Shown here piece after piece: positions 47,095 to 58,190 of a stretch of DNA of 64,000 bases. Below the pieces are notes generated by a model that worked only from the letters and a program-made list of their open reading frames with translations, had not been told where the DNA came from and searched no databases. Position 1 is the first letter of the stretch. Each line of letters opens with the position of its first letter. Source of the DNA: Acanthochlamys bracteata (taxonomy: Eukaryota; Streptophyta; Magnoliopsida; Pandanales; Velloziaceae); NCBI GenBank assembly GCA_019914995.1, contig CM034130.1, positions 4,216,001 to 4,280,000 on the forward strand, given 5' to 3'. The position numbers were made by a program, and so were the translations under genes.

Positions 47095-48110
47095 GCAAGC
47101 TTCAACCCATCCACGGCGATTGTGATAGTTGTTTTAATTAGCGCCTTCTTTTTTTATTGCATTTTTTTCTATATACATTCGAAACTCTTCCGGAGAATCA
47201 AACAGCACCGTCAAAGAAATCTCTCTATCGGAAATGTCTAGATAAATCGATTTTGGAGACGTTTCTGGTGTTGGTTTATTCAAATATGCGATGAAGAACA
47301 AAAACTTTATAAATTTTACTTTTTAATAACAGCACCGGATCGATCTGTCTAGCCGGATTATTGGATTGACTCAGAAACCGGCCGGATCTATTAGGATTTT
47401 ACTGAATTAATTGTATGGTCCATTTTAGCATTGATTTAGATTCAAAATTACTGCCAGATCGTTAATTTTTATCTGATTTGATCGGTTCGAGTCGAATTTT
47501 AAGACACCGAAAAGAACTCATTTTTAAATCACCAATGCACGGCAATTTAATTGATTGACGCACCCCTTTGTCCTCTTTCAATTCTCCATGTGCGTTTCTT
47601 CAATAGAAAGACAAAAGAAATACAATTGCTTTTCAAAGAAGTAACATTTTTTAAGTAAATAAGCAGAAGTCATTTTCTTAATCAGAAATTTTGTAAAGAA
47701 ATAACCTTCTTTGGAATGCCCACTACACTGGCTATTGCAATTTTCTTACACAGGTGAATACCTCGGATTATTTAACTCTTTAACTATTGTTCCGTTACCA
47801 AAGGAAGATGCTACTTCTGAAAACAAAATTGGCAATAACGGGCAAAGCAAAGAGGGTCTTTATCTCTCAAAGGAAGATGCTCTTTATCTATTATATATCT
47901 AAGTAAAAAATAATGAAGCAACGGGCAAAGCAAAGAAGCAATTAACATAAACAGAGATATTTGACTTTTCTCGAATCCACACAAATGCCCTGACAGTACA
48001 TAGAGAAACATACATTATTGTTGACAAACAAAATGAACAAAAGTAAAGAAAACATAAACAAAATAAACAAATGCAAATCGATAACCAGTTAATATTAACG
48101 CGCTTAATCA
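47095..48110. other. Intergenic sequence 3' of the carboxylesterase
   Basis: No second gene is visible. A local duplication of about 80 bp is suggested by ACGGGCAAAGCAAAGA at 47837 and 47919 and AAGGAAGATGCT at 47800 and 47872. GGTTCGAG and CCGGATC-type blocks at 47330-47520 resemble TE subterminal sequence. The part next to 48110 is the probable 3' UTR of the minus-strand gene. Confidence 0.35.
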
Positions 48111-49109
48111 TCAAGCATAAACGAACTCCTTGACTTCATCAATCAACGCCCGTGCTTTCGCTGGATCGAACAGTTCGACCGCGTGGAACCCTTGGTCATC
48201 TAACCGCAGCACAAGATCAACTCCGGCGCTATCCAGAATCTTCGCGAACTCTTTCTGCCTGTCAAGCAATGGGTCACCGGCATAACCCTTGACCAAACAC
48301 TTCGGCAGCTTTTGATCAAGCTGAAGATCGGCGGCAACCGTCCTCGGATCGCAGAACTCGTGACTTTTGTCACAGTCTTTCGGTAAAGTTAGACGCCACA
48401 TATTGTCGCAAGAACGAAGCGGCAATATTGCGTCCTCTTCTGAATCAAGCTCTGATTGTGTTCTCTCTACTCCTCCGAAGAAGGGCTGGTTGAGAACCAG
48501 CCCGGCGAGAACGACAGGTTTCTCCTTCAGATTAAAGAGTTCAGCTGCACGAATAGTAGAGTGGTAAGCCATGTTGGCTCCAGAGCTATGACCCATGATA
48601 AAACACTTGGAGAAATCAGCATGGCCAGTTAGCCATGGCTCACGGTGGTTTTCATCTGTAGCCAAGCCTTGGTTTCTGATCCAAGTCAAAGCTTCAACAG
48701 CATCATCGTAAGCAGCAGGGAGACGGTGTTCTGGAGAGAGACGGTAATCAAGAGAGATAACGATAGCAGGGAGAGCTTCCGCAAGTTGCTCACAGAAACG
48801 GTGGTAGAATATAGAAGCTGCGCTGAAGAGAATGAATCCGCCGCCGTGGAGGTATAGCACTACAGGAAGCTTTCTGTTGCTGTTGATTTCTTCGCTAATT
48901 ATATTCGAAGGAAGGAAAGCACGGAGCCACGTGTTGTTGGTTGAGTTGAGTATGATGTCTTTTGACCGGACAACAACGTCGTTGTCATCGACGGCAGCGG
49001 AAATAGGGACTGTAGGACGGGTGAGAGTTCCGTCGGGGTTCTCCATGATATGGAGAAAGAGGCTGTCGCTCTTCTTGGTGGCTTCCGGTTCATTGCCAGC
49101 GGCGCCCAT
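48111..49109 (-). CDS. Carboxylesterase of the plant CXE family
   Basis: A single-exon gene of 332 residues, the usual size for class I plant carboxylesterases (alpha/beta-hydrolase fold, related to GID1 and hormone-sensitive lipase). Visible parts: oxyanion-hole motif HGGGF (88-92), YRLSPEHRLPAAYDDAVEAL (122-141), nucleophile motif GHSSG (Ser175), GDPLLD (Asp279) and QGFHAVELF (His309), so the triad Ser-Asp-His is complete. Such enzymes hydrolyse esters of small metabolites or volatiles in the cytosol; the natural substrate cannot be read from the sequence. The HGGGF plus intact His separate it from the GID1 receptors. Best guess is an orthologue of Arabidopsis CXE8/CXE9, which I recall as neighbours of URT1. 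The ATG at 49109 is the first in frame. A Copia element begins about 100 bp upstream. Confidence 0.93.
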   Translation of the reverse strand: MGAAGNEPEATKKSDSLFLHIMENPDGTLTRPTVPISAAVDDNDVVVRSKDIILNSTNNTWLRAFLPSNIISEEINSNRKLPVVLYLHGGGFILFSAASIFYHRFCEQLAEALPAIVISLDYRLSPEHRLPAAYDDAVEALTWIRNQGLATDENHREPWLTGHADFSKCFIMGHSSGANMAYHSTIRAAELFNLKEKPVVLAGLVLNQPFFGGVERTQSELDSEEDAILPLRSCDNMWRLTLPKDCDKSHEFCDPRTVAADLQLDQKLPKCLVKGYAGDPLLDRQKEFAKILDSAGVDLVLRLDDQGFHAVELFDPAKARALIDEVKEFVYA

Positions 49110-49205
49110 GTTTCCGTTTCTCTGGAATTTGGTGTGTATACAGCAAGGCGGGGGTTGGAATTATAAGACGAGAAGAAGAAATGGTGAGTGACGGGAGCAA
49201 AATAT

Positions 49206-49742
49206 TAGAACTATAGCAGTGTACCCGAACGAAAAATAATATATTAGAATATATATCACAAGTTAGAATCTTATAATTTAAGTTGAAATTATTAAAAGTA
49301 AATAAAGCAATAACACAAACACAAAAATATATATAAAAAAAAAAAAAAACTTATACGATGGTGTGATCATAAAAAAATTATATCACTATACGACGTGATT
49401 ATAATATACGTTTACGGATTTACTTTTTTACTTGCATTCAATTTGCATTCTTCTTTTGCATAATTCTTTCAAATTCTACACATTATTTGGGACATATATA
49501 TAAAATATAAGAAAATTCTTTAATAGCTAGTATACTAAATAACTAACTTTTCAAATCAACTCTTTAGCTTTGGTTCTTTGGCATACCTTTTATAGTAGTT
49601 AGAGTGAATCTGGACATAAGTTTTTCATAAATCTGAACATAACTTTTTTATAAATCTGGACATACTATCATAGCAGCTATATTGAACTAAATAGTAAACT
49701 ACTACTAGTTATTTGTGTACTGCTTGATTAAAAGCTCATCTA
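49206..49742 (-). mobile_element. 3' LTR of deleted Copia element
   Basis: Aligns along its length with 52528-53043 (shared landmarks: CCCGAACGAAAAATA, AATAGCTAGT, CTAAATAACTAACT, TCTGGACATAA, CTTGATTAAAAG). It lies directly upstream of the carboxylesterase start. Left end set by alignment, so accurate only to a few bases; clear divergence from the other LTR indicates an old insertion. Confidence 0.8.
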
Positions 49743-49829
49743 AGTGTTTTTGTATTCAGCACATCTCTCATTTAAGACAAAGCAGAGCAAGGGCTAGTAT
49801 ACTTAGTTGCTGACTTTCAAAGTTTATAA

Positions 49830-52460
49830 TATCTTAGTCAATTTTCTCCCAACTCCATTACTTTCTTGAGATGTTTTCTTAAAATACCTGTGACCACTAT
49901 CATTTCTGTACATGCTATTGTCTTTTGTGATCACATAAAAAGTTCTGCAAAATTCAAGCTTGTCAAGAAAAACTGCATTCGTTAAGATATCCGTGGGATT
50001 CTCCTTTGTAGAAATCTTGAGTAAATTAATACTTCCACTAAAAACTACATCACGAATAAAGTGATATTGCACTTCAATGTGTTTTGTTCTGGAGTGAAAT
50101 GCTGAATTTTTTGTAAGATATAGAGCACTTTGGCTATCACAGAATAGAGTCAATGACTCTTGTTTGTGCCCGAGTTCCTCCAGCAATCTCTTCATCCATA
50201 TGTATTCCTTGCATACTTGTGTTGCTGCCATATACTCTGCTTTTGTTGTGGAAAGAGCTACACCAACTAACAGCACCACCTGCAAAGGTGAACACATAAT
50301 CAGAATTAGATTTCCTCCTATCAAGATCACTTGCATAATCCGAGTCCACAAAACTTTTGACATCACATTTAAATCCTTTATAACACAATGCAGCATCTAG
50401 AGTGCCGTTAATATATCGAAGTACTCTCTTGACAGCCATCCAGTGTTCATTGTCTAGATTTGCTATGTATCTACTCACCACTTTCACTATTTAGGCAATG
50501 TTTGGTCGAGTGTATACCATGTCATACATAAGTTCTTTCACTATAGACGTATATGGTACCCAAGACGTTTCCATCTTTTTCTTGTTTTGGCTAGTACATC
50601 CCAAAGAAGATAACTTAAGACTAATAGAGAAAGGGTTAGACACCGACTTATTAGTTTGAATGCCAAACTGCTGCAACACCTTCCTCGGATAACCATAGTT
50701 GAATTTTTTTATTGTCTTTGTCTCGCCATATCTGTATTTCAAGAATTTTGTTTGCTGGACCCAAGTCCTTTGTATCAAATTCACTGGCTAGTGGAGCCTT
50801 AAATTGTTGGATGTGTTCCATGCTTTGGCTCACCATAAGCATATCATCCACATACATCAACAAAATGACATAGTCATCTCCTTCAAACTGCTTGATATAA
50901 GCACAAGAGTCCGAGACTAGCTTGCTGTATCCGGAGCTTCCGATACAATCATCAAACCTCTTATACCAGCATCTTGGTGCCTGATTAAGGCCATAAAGAG
51001 ATATGACTAATCGGCAAACCAAGTTCTCTTTACCTACCTCGGCAAAACCTTTAGCTTGTACTATGTATATCTCCTCTTTGAACTCACTGTGCAAGAATGC
51101 CGTCTTCCCGTTAAGTTGTTCAAAATAGAGATCCGATGATTCGCACAATGCCAAGACTACACAAATTGTTGCCAAACAAACCACCAAAGAGAAGATTTCA
51201 TCAAAATCGATTCCTTCCTTTTATGCATATCCTTTTACAACCAATCGAGCACGAAACCATTTGACTTGATCATTGCTACCACGCTTGATCTTGTAGACCC
51301 ATTTGTTACCAATAGCTTTGCATTCTTAAGGAAGTGAAACTAATTCCCAAATCCTATTCTTATGGAGTGCCTCAATTTCTTCTTTCATAGCTTCCATCCA
51401 ACGAGCAGCACTTGAATTATCCAATGCTTTCTTAAGACTTGTTGGCTCTCCCTTTTCAGCAAAAAGACAATATATAAAGTTAGCCATAGGCTCCAAATAA
51501 TAATTCTCGTACGTCTCAACTTTTTTTTTTCTTACGAGTTGAACGCTTAAGGGTTGGATGGCTAAAAACTTCTTCCTCATGCCAATCACTTGGTTCATAC
51601 ACAAAATCTGAGTTTTCTTTCTTATCTTCTGTCTCCTCCGGATTAACTATTGTCTTATCCTGAAGCAAGTTTTGCTTTCTAGTGGCATATTTAGTGGCAT
51701 CATCACATTCTGATGTCTTTTGCAGCTAGTCTTCTACAAAGATTACATCCCTACTGAAGAAAATCTTACGAGCAGTGGGATCCCATAAATGACATCCGTA
51801 ACATCTTCAGTATATCCCTAAAATATGCACTTTTTGGACTTAGGATCCAACTTGGGTCTCTCCAGTGATTTATACATCATAAATACTAGATAATCAAAAA
51901 TATAAAAGCGAAAATAATCAACAACATTAGCAGTCCACAATTTCATTCGCACTTTCAATTCAATAGTAGTTAGAGGGATGCGGTTCAATACATAAGAAGC
52001 CATCTTGGCTGTCTCTGCCCAAAAAGATTTAGACAAACCAGCCACCTTAATCATAGCCCTTACCCGCTCAAGTAATGTCCTATTGAACCGCTTCGTAACT
52101 CCATGTTGCTTTGGAGAATAAGGTACAGTGGACTGTCGTTTGATATTCGGCTAAAAAAATAATGAATTCATCATGTTGTATTCTCCTCCGTTGTCCGATC
52201 GTAGTCACTTGATCCTACTGCTGGAATCAAGTTTCATCGGAGCTTTAAAGTATTTGAACACACCAAAGACCTCTGACTTCCTTCAGATTGGATATATCCA
52301 GCTTCATCGAAAAAAATTATCAATAAATGTTAACAAATATTTAGCGCCTACAAGTGAAAGCTGCGGTGACTCCCACACATCCGAGTGAACCAAATCAAGA
52401 ACGGCTTTGGCTCTGGAGAATAATCTTCCAAAATCTTCATCCTCCATAGTAGGTAGTTGT
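49830..52460 (-). pseudogene. Copia pol remnant: integrase core, RT and RNase H
   Basis: From right to left on the minus strand: integrase core with HSDVWESPQLS (about 52365), LRSDNGGEY (about 52190) and RFNRTLLERVRAM (about 52060), integrase end (52054-51818), the RT N-terminus (51604-51326), RT with EQLNGKTAFLH (51100-51120), SLYGLNQAPRCWYKRFD and the MYVDDML box (about 50845), then RNase H with FVDSDYASDLDRR, STTKAEYMAATQ and KHIEVQYHFIRD. Gag, protease and the zinc end of integrase are absent. Several frameshifts are present, and the first RT catalytic Asp (family QLDVKTAFLH) is Asn here. The element cannot move by its own proteins. Confidence 0.88.
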
Positions 52461-52509
52461 TCCCATTGAATTTTCAATCTCAAACTTGTTTGCCAACAGA
52501 AAAACCATA

Positions 52510-52521
52510 AGCTCTAATATT
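52510..52521 (-). other. Decayed primer binding site of the Copia element
   Basis: Minus-strand TAATATTAGAGC lies a few bases inside the 5' LTR and differs at three positions from TGGTATCAGAGC, the tRNA-Met site used by most plant Copia elements. Confidence 0.5.
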
Positions 52522-52527
52522 ATTTAT

Positions 52528-53043
52528 TGAAAATATAATAATGTGCACGAACGAAAAATAGCACAGCAAAATATATAGCACAAATTAGGATCTTTCAATC
52601 GAAGTTGAGATTGTTAAAGATAAATAAGGCAATCTCATAAACACAAAAATATACGTGAAAAAAATGAGAAAAATCTCATGGTAGTATGATCACAAAAAAA
52701 AAAATATCATTATACGATGAAATTACTATATAGAATTACAACTGTACTTTCTTGCTTGCATTCTCCCTTTGCATATTTTTTCTAAATTCCACATATTTAG
52801 AACATTTATATAAGATGCAATAAAATTTTTTGATAGCTAGTTCACTAAATAACTAACTCTCTAAAATAATTCTTTAGTATTAGTTTTGGCATAATCTTTT
52901 ATGATAGTTAGAATAAATTTGGACATAAATTTTTTATGAATCCGAACATAAGTTATTGATAAATCTAGATATGACTTTTTTATGAATCTGAACGTACCTC
53001 CTATTAATAGTTATTTGTGAATTGGTTGATTAAAAGTTCTTCA
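52528..53043 (-). mobile_element. 5' LTR of deleted Copia element
   Basis: A 516-bp direct repeat of 49206-49742. Read on the minus strand it starts TGAAGAAC and ends TATTTTCA, so the canonical TG..CA ends are kept. No matching 5-bp target duplication was found between GATTA on the right and the left flank. Confidence 0.8.
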
Positions 53044-54158
53044 GATTATCTTTATATCCAAAAGAGGCTGTAGGTAAGAAAAGCTGTAGGTAAGAAAGGT
53101 CAAAATAAGTTTTTAAGAATACTGATCACTTTGCATTTGTATTTCAGGATGTGTTGGCAGCTTTTCAGTTGGGACCACTCGCAGAGTAGGGAGTACCCGC
53201 CTTGGTCAAATGTAATAGAGTCATTAAGGACTTGTTTTCTTTGAAGTCTCCTAGACTGCATAATTATGCGGTTACATTAATTACTCAAAAAATTCTTTTC
53301 TAGATTTTATTTAGTATGTTTAGTAATACTTATATAGTATTCTCTTTTATTAAAAAAATTATATTTTCTAATAAAACTTTTATAAAGTTATAAATTTTTT
53401 ATTAAAATTAAAAAATAGAAAAAAATTTTATTAAAATTTTATTATGTATAACTTATACATATATAATTATTTTTTAAGAAAAAGATTGAGCTTGTTATTT
53501 AAAAATTTCAAAGTAAATTTTATTTTAAAATCTTTTCTCATTTGAAGTACTTTGAGTATTTTCTTAGTGTAGTCAAGATTGAGATTTTTATCATCAATTA
53601 AATTTTATTTTTGGAAAACCTAAATTTACATAAGCTAGCGTTTTTGTTGAACCTTATATTTTAGGCGATAATTTGATATGATTCTGTAATGTGCAATGAT
53701 ATATGCTTTTGTTCACTAATGTATAACGCCAGTCAAAACAAGATCGAATTATTTGATCTGATGGATAAAATTTAATGTGCTATGAGTTCGTATGTGTGTG
53801 CTTTTATTTTAGTTCATATATATAAAGGGCGGCAACTTGCTATTTTCAATAATATTCACGCAATGGTTATTCATAGTCGGTCATTAAGATTAATATATTG
53901 ATCTCTCACTTTAATGCCTTCAACTTGCTTAGGATGTCAACTTAGGCATAAGCCTTCATAATATCAAAGGACATAATAAACGATTAACATATTGCTTGTT
54001 ATAAACCAAAACGCTGTTGATAAATTGATAGTTTTGAAATGATGCCAATGGTATTAAATGTCAGCAACACCAACAACCTCGAATTAATTAGTGCCTCTAA
54101 ACATGCCCGCCCAAGAATTCCAACGTACGAACTGCAAATTGTTCGACAGGTAAATAAA
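53044..54158. other. Unassigned AT-rich intergenic sequence
   Basis: No gene or repeat pair recognised. Very AT-rich between 53280 and 53560. Confidence 0.3.
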
Positions 54159-54160
54159 TT

Positions 54161-54268
54161 GAACCTGCTCCAGAAGAAAGTAGAGGAAGTCCTTTATATG
54201 CTCTTGTTGGATTTGAACCTGCTCCAGAAGAAAGCAGAGGAAGTCCTTTATATGCTCTTGTTCGATTT
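54161..54268. repeat. 54-bp tandem duplication spanning the Copia LTR border
   Basis: Two copies (54161-54214, 54215-54268) of a unit from GAACCTGCTCCAGAAG to GCTCTTGTTSGATTT, differing at two or three positions. The unit's last ten bases correspond to the first ten of the LTR (TGTTCGATTT) and the five before them are the target duplication GCTCT. The duplication therefore seems to include both flank and LTR sequence. Confidence 0.75.
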
Positions 54269-54967
54269 TTCTCCTTTGTGAATGTGGTTCAAAACTCATA
54301 TGATTAAAATCTATATGAAGAGGTAAGAATATTTTTATTTTTTTCTTCTTAAATGAATTTTTTAGGATTTGTAAATCCTATGCTGCAGCCACCATCAAAA
54401 ACAACAAAAAAATAATTTAAAAAAAAAAATAGAAGAAGTTGTTGTCTTATTGTCCAGTTTGATTAAACGCCGGATGAACGTCGATTTGACGTCCGATTGA
54501 GATGAAATTTGGTCAGCGTGTTTCCGGTAGATAGTTCTTCAATCTGAACGGTGAAAATCGTATTCGGAGTTCTCTACGTGTAGATCCGTACGTATTTATG
54601 AAGCCATTGATTTGGATAAGATCTCTCCAATTTCTTTTACGGTTTGCCAAAATTGTTTAATCTTAAAATATATAGTTTGTATGCCTCTAATTTTACCTAG
54701 AGAGAACTTGTGTATTCCCATATTGTGATAGTGGAGATTTGTTAGTTGTCGTGATTTTACTCCTTACGTTGAGAATGTTTTCCAAATAAATTGCTTGTGT
54801 TGATGTGCTTGCGATTGTAGAGATTTTCGTGCATTAGGTATTTGTCGAAAGTATTACTCTATTTGGTGGTTTTCTATTAGGTTCACACAAAAGAGTGATA
54901 AGTTTTATTTCTGCTGCATGCTTTACATATTGTGTTGAATATTGATAAATACGGTTTTATTCTATCA
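54259..54967 (+). mobile_element. 5' LTR of full-length Copia element
   Basis: 709 bp, starting TGTTCGATTTTT and ending TTCTATCA, directly repeated at 58991-59706 (shared landmarks: AAACGCCGGATGAACGTCGA, TTCGGAGTTCTCTACGTG, TTATTTCTGCTGCATGC). The target duplication GCTCT precedes it at 54254-54258. Confidence 0.92.
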
Positions 54968-54970
54968 AAG

Positions 54971-54983
54971 TGATACCAGAGCC
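54971..54983 (+). other. Primer binding site of the Copia element
   Basis: TGATACCAGAGCC, three bases after the LTR, matches the tRNA-Met-complementary TGGTATCAGAGC with two changes. Confidence 0.75.
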
Positions 54984-55016
54984 TTGGTTTTAGTTGATTT
55001 GTGTCTTGTGGTGAAC

Positions 55017-55790
55017 ATGGAAGCTAATATAAGTAGAATGATTAATTTGAATTGTTCAAATTACCATCTTTGGAAAGAAAAGATGGAGGATTTGTTATAT
55101 GTGAAAGATTATTATCTATCAGTATTTAGTGAAAAAAGCCTACCAATAAAACTGATGCTTAATGGAACTTAGCTCATCAGCAAGTGTGTGATTTTATTAG
55201 ACAGTGGGTAGATGATAATATTTTGAACCATGTTAGCGATGAAAAAAATGTAAGCATTTTATGGAACAAGCTTGAGCAATTGTATGCTAAAAAAACTGGA
55301 AATAATAAACTGTTCTTGATTAAGCAGATGATGAATTTAAAATATCAGGATGGAACTCCTATGACAGATCATTTGAATGCATTTCAAGGTATTATTAATC
55401 AGTTGGCTAGTATGAATATTAAGTTTGATGATGAAGTGCAGGGTTTATGGCTTTTTTGTATATTGCCGTCATCGTGGGAGACGTTTACGACATCTTTGTC
55501 TAACTCAGCCCCAGATGGTGTCATCACTATGGATTTGACAAGAGTAGTGTTCTGAATGAGGAAATGAGAAGAAAGTCACAAGGTTTCTCTTTGCAATCAG
55601 AGTTCTTGGTTACAGAAGGAAGGGGAAGGAGTAAGAGCAGAGGTCCGAAGAACAGAGACAGAAGTAAAAGCAAATCTAACAAATTTGCTGATGTTGAGTG
55701 TCATTACTGTGGTCTAAAGGTGCAACATAAAGAAATACTGTCGTAAGTTGAAAAGGGACAACAAAAATGATAAGAGCAAGGAAACGAAAA
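55017..55790 (+). pseudogene. Copia gag
   Basis: Starts at ATG 55017 ([20 protein letters not shown]), with the typical LNxxNYxxWKxKMEDLL opening of Copia gag. A stop follows at 55171, then a second frame (55184-55555) continues with NILNHVSDEKNVSILWNKLE, LFLIKQMMNLKYQDG and FCILPSSWETF. The zinc knuckle begins ECHYCG at 55697 but a small indel shifts the frame before its last Cys. The protein would form the virus-like particle. Confidence 0.85.
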
Positions 55791-55799
55791 AGGTTGATG

Positions 55800-56095
55800 G
55801 TAATGAGCTTGATAAAGTTGCTACTGTCACAGATGACTTTCTTATCTTGTATGATGATGATGTTGTCAATTTTGCTTCTCATGAGACTAGTTGGGTGATT
55901 GACGGTGGTGCCTCTATTCATGCTACATCTCGGAAGGATTACTTTGCATCTTACACATCTGGTGATTTTGGAAGTGTTAGAATGGGTAACGATGGCTTAG
56001 CTAAAACTATTGACGTAGGAGATGTATGCTTGGAGACAAATAATGGTACCGTTCTGACTCTGAAAAATGTTAAGCATATTCCTGACCTTCGATGA
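55800..56095 (+). pseudogene. Copia aspartic protease with altered active site
   Basis: The frame 55748-56095 contains SWVIDGGASIHATSRKDYF. In this family the active site is Asp-Ser-Gly (IDSGAS); here it reads Asp-Gly-Gly (55901-55909), which removes the conserved hydroxyl. The rest of the fold (GSVRMGNDGLAKTIDVGDV, LKNVKHIPDLR) is well kept, then the frame stops at 56093 before the integrase. Confidence 0.85.
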
Positions 56096-56189
56096 GGGAT
56101 TTTGTAACACCTTTAGTGATGGTCAGTGGAAACTAACTAAAGGCTCTATGGTTATGGCTACAGACAAAAAGTGTTCGTCACTTTATTTG

Positions 56190-57465
56190 ATGCAAGTAAA
56201 GATATCTGATTCTATTGTCAATGCAGTTGATAATGATGTTACGGTTGAGCTTCGGCACAACAGACTTGGTCACATGAGTGAGAAAGGTTTGCGGATTTTG
56301 GCTAAGAAGAATCTCCTTTCTAGAATGAAGAATGCACCGCTGAGGAAGTGTCGCATTGCTTGCAGAAAAGTAAACTATAGTTGCCTTTAAGACCTCCGCT
56401 CCTTTAAGAAAACCAGGTATACTTGATTTAGTATATTCTGATGTTTGTGGCCCTATGAAAACAAAAACACTTGGTGGTTCTTATTATTTTGTGACTTTTA
56501 TTGATAATCATTGAAAGAAGACGTGGGTCTATACCTTGAAACGAAAGACCAAGTATTGGATGTTTTTAAACAATTTCATGCTTTAGTTGAAAGAAAAATT
56601 GGTTTGAAGTTGAAATGCATTAGAACTGATAATGGGGGTGAGTATTCTGGACCTTTTGATGAGCATTGTAGACAGCAGGGCATTAGACATCAAAAGACAC
56701 CTCATAAGACTCCTCAGTTAAATGGTTTAGCTGAGAGAATGAACAGGACACTAGTTGAAAGGGTGAGATGTTTACTTTCACAAGCACAGTTATCAAATTC
56801 TTTTTGGGGCGAAGTTTTTGAGTACAGTTGTGCATGTTCTAAATCTCACACCATGTGTTTTTTTAGATTTTGATGTTCCAGATAAAGTTTGGTCAGACAA
56901 GAATGTCTCTTATGATCACTTGCACGTCTTTGGATGTTTAGCTTTTGTGCATATTCTCAAATATGAAAGGTCTAAGCTTGATGCGAAGACAAGACAATGT
57001 GTGTTTCTCGATTATAGACATGATGAGTTGGGTTACAAATTTTATGATCCTATACAGAAGAAACTTGTTAGAAGCCGAGATGTTGTGTTTGTAGATAATC
57101 AAACCATACGTGATATCAAGAAAACAGATATATCAGTTTCTCGATGTACTGATGATTTAGTTGAGTTGTATCTAATTCCTCCAACGCATGTGCCTGCACA
57201 GATTGGAGAAGAAGTTCAGGAGAACCACCATGACATAGGTGATATTAGTATGCCTACACAGATTGAGGTGAATGATGTTATTCACGAGCAGTCACCAGTG
57301 TTACATGTTCCAGTAGAGGTAACAACAGAGATTCCACTCAGGAGGTCTAGTAGAGACCGACAACTTTTCAATCGGTATTCTGTTGATGAGTATGTCTTAC
57401 TGACTAACGGGGGAGAGCCCGAATGTTATGTAGAGGACATGAAAGATGAACATAAAAAAGAGTGA
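56190..57465 (+). pseudogene. Copia integrase
   Basis: Zinc-binding part HNRLGHMSEKGL (about 56256) with a frameshift in the CxxC end, catalytic core starting DVCGPMKTKTLGGSYYF (about 56440), a stop near 56512, IRTDNGGEYSGPF (about 56620) and HKTPQLNGLAERMNRTL (about 56704-56753), then a frameshift near 56840 and the C-terminal extension (56818-57465) with VFGCLAFVH and FLDYRHDELGYKFYDP. The three catalytic acidic residues can be located (DVCG, TDNG, ERMN). Confidence 0.88.
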
Positions 57466-57486
57466 TTTGAGGCTATGTAAGATGAG

Positions 57487-58172
57487 ATGAAGTCGTTATA
57501 TGAGAATAACACTTTTGAACTAGTGAAATTACCTAAAGAAAAAAGAGCTTTAGAGAACAGGTGGGTGTACAAAGTGAAGCAAGAAGAACCCTCTTCCCAA
57601 CCACGTTACAAAGCTAGATTGGTTGTCAAGGAATTCAGACAAAAGAAAGGTATTGATTTTGATGAAAATTTTTCTCCCGTTGTTAAGATGTCATCTATAC
57701 GTGTGGTTTTGGGTTTAGCAGCTACTCTTAACTTAGAGATTGAGCAGATGAACGTGAAGACTGTTTTTCTACATGGTGATTTAGACAAAGAAATTTACAT
57801 GCAGCAACCAGAAGGTTTCGAAGTAAAAGGAAAAAAGGATTATGTGTGCAAGTTGAACAAAAATCTTTATGGACTGAAACAGGCACCGGAACAGTGGTAT
57901 AAGAAGTTGAGTCAATTATGGGTGAGCAAGGCTACCGGAAAATAACTTCTGATCACTGTGTTTTTGTTCAGAGATTCTCTGATGATGATTTTATTATATT
58001 GTTGCTTTATGTTGATGACATGTTGATTGTTGGTAGGAATGCTTCTAGAATTGACAGGTTGAAGAAGCCATTGAGTAAATTCTTTACTATGAAGGATTTA
58101 GGGCCAGCAAAGCAAATTCTTGGTATTCGAGTTGATCGAGACAGAGTAGCCAAGAAATTATATATGTTATAG
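57487..58172 (+). pseudogene. Copia reverse transcriptase
   Basis: ATTLNLEIEQ leads into MNVKTVFLHGDL (about 57748), where the family has MDVKTAFLHGDL: the first catalytic Asp is Asn (57751-57753). LYGLKQAPEQWYKK (about 57870) precedes a frameshift near 57930, after which LLYVDDMLIVG carries the intact YVDD box (58008-58019). A stop ends the frame at about 58170. Confidence 0.88.
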
Positions 58173-58190
58173 AAGCAATATATTGATAAG

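Noticed and set aside
48367-49191. Plus-strand ORFs over the carboxylesterase
   Set aside because: They are antisense to a complete, motif-verified gene.
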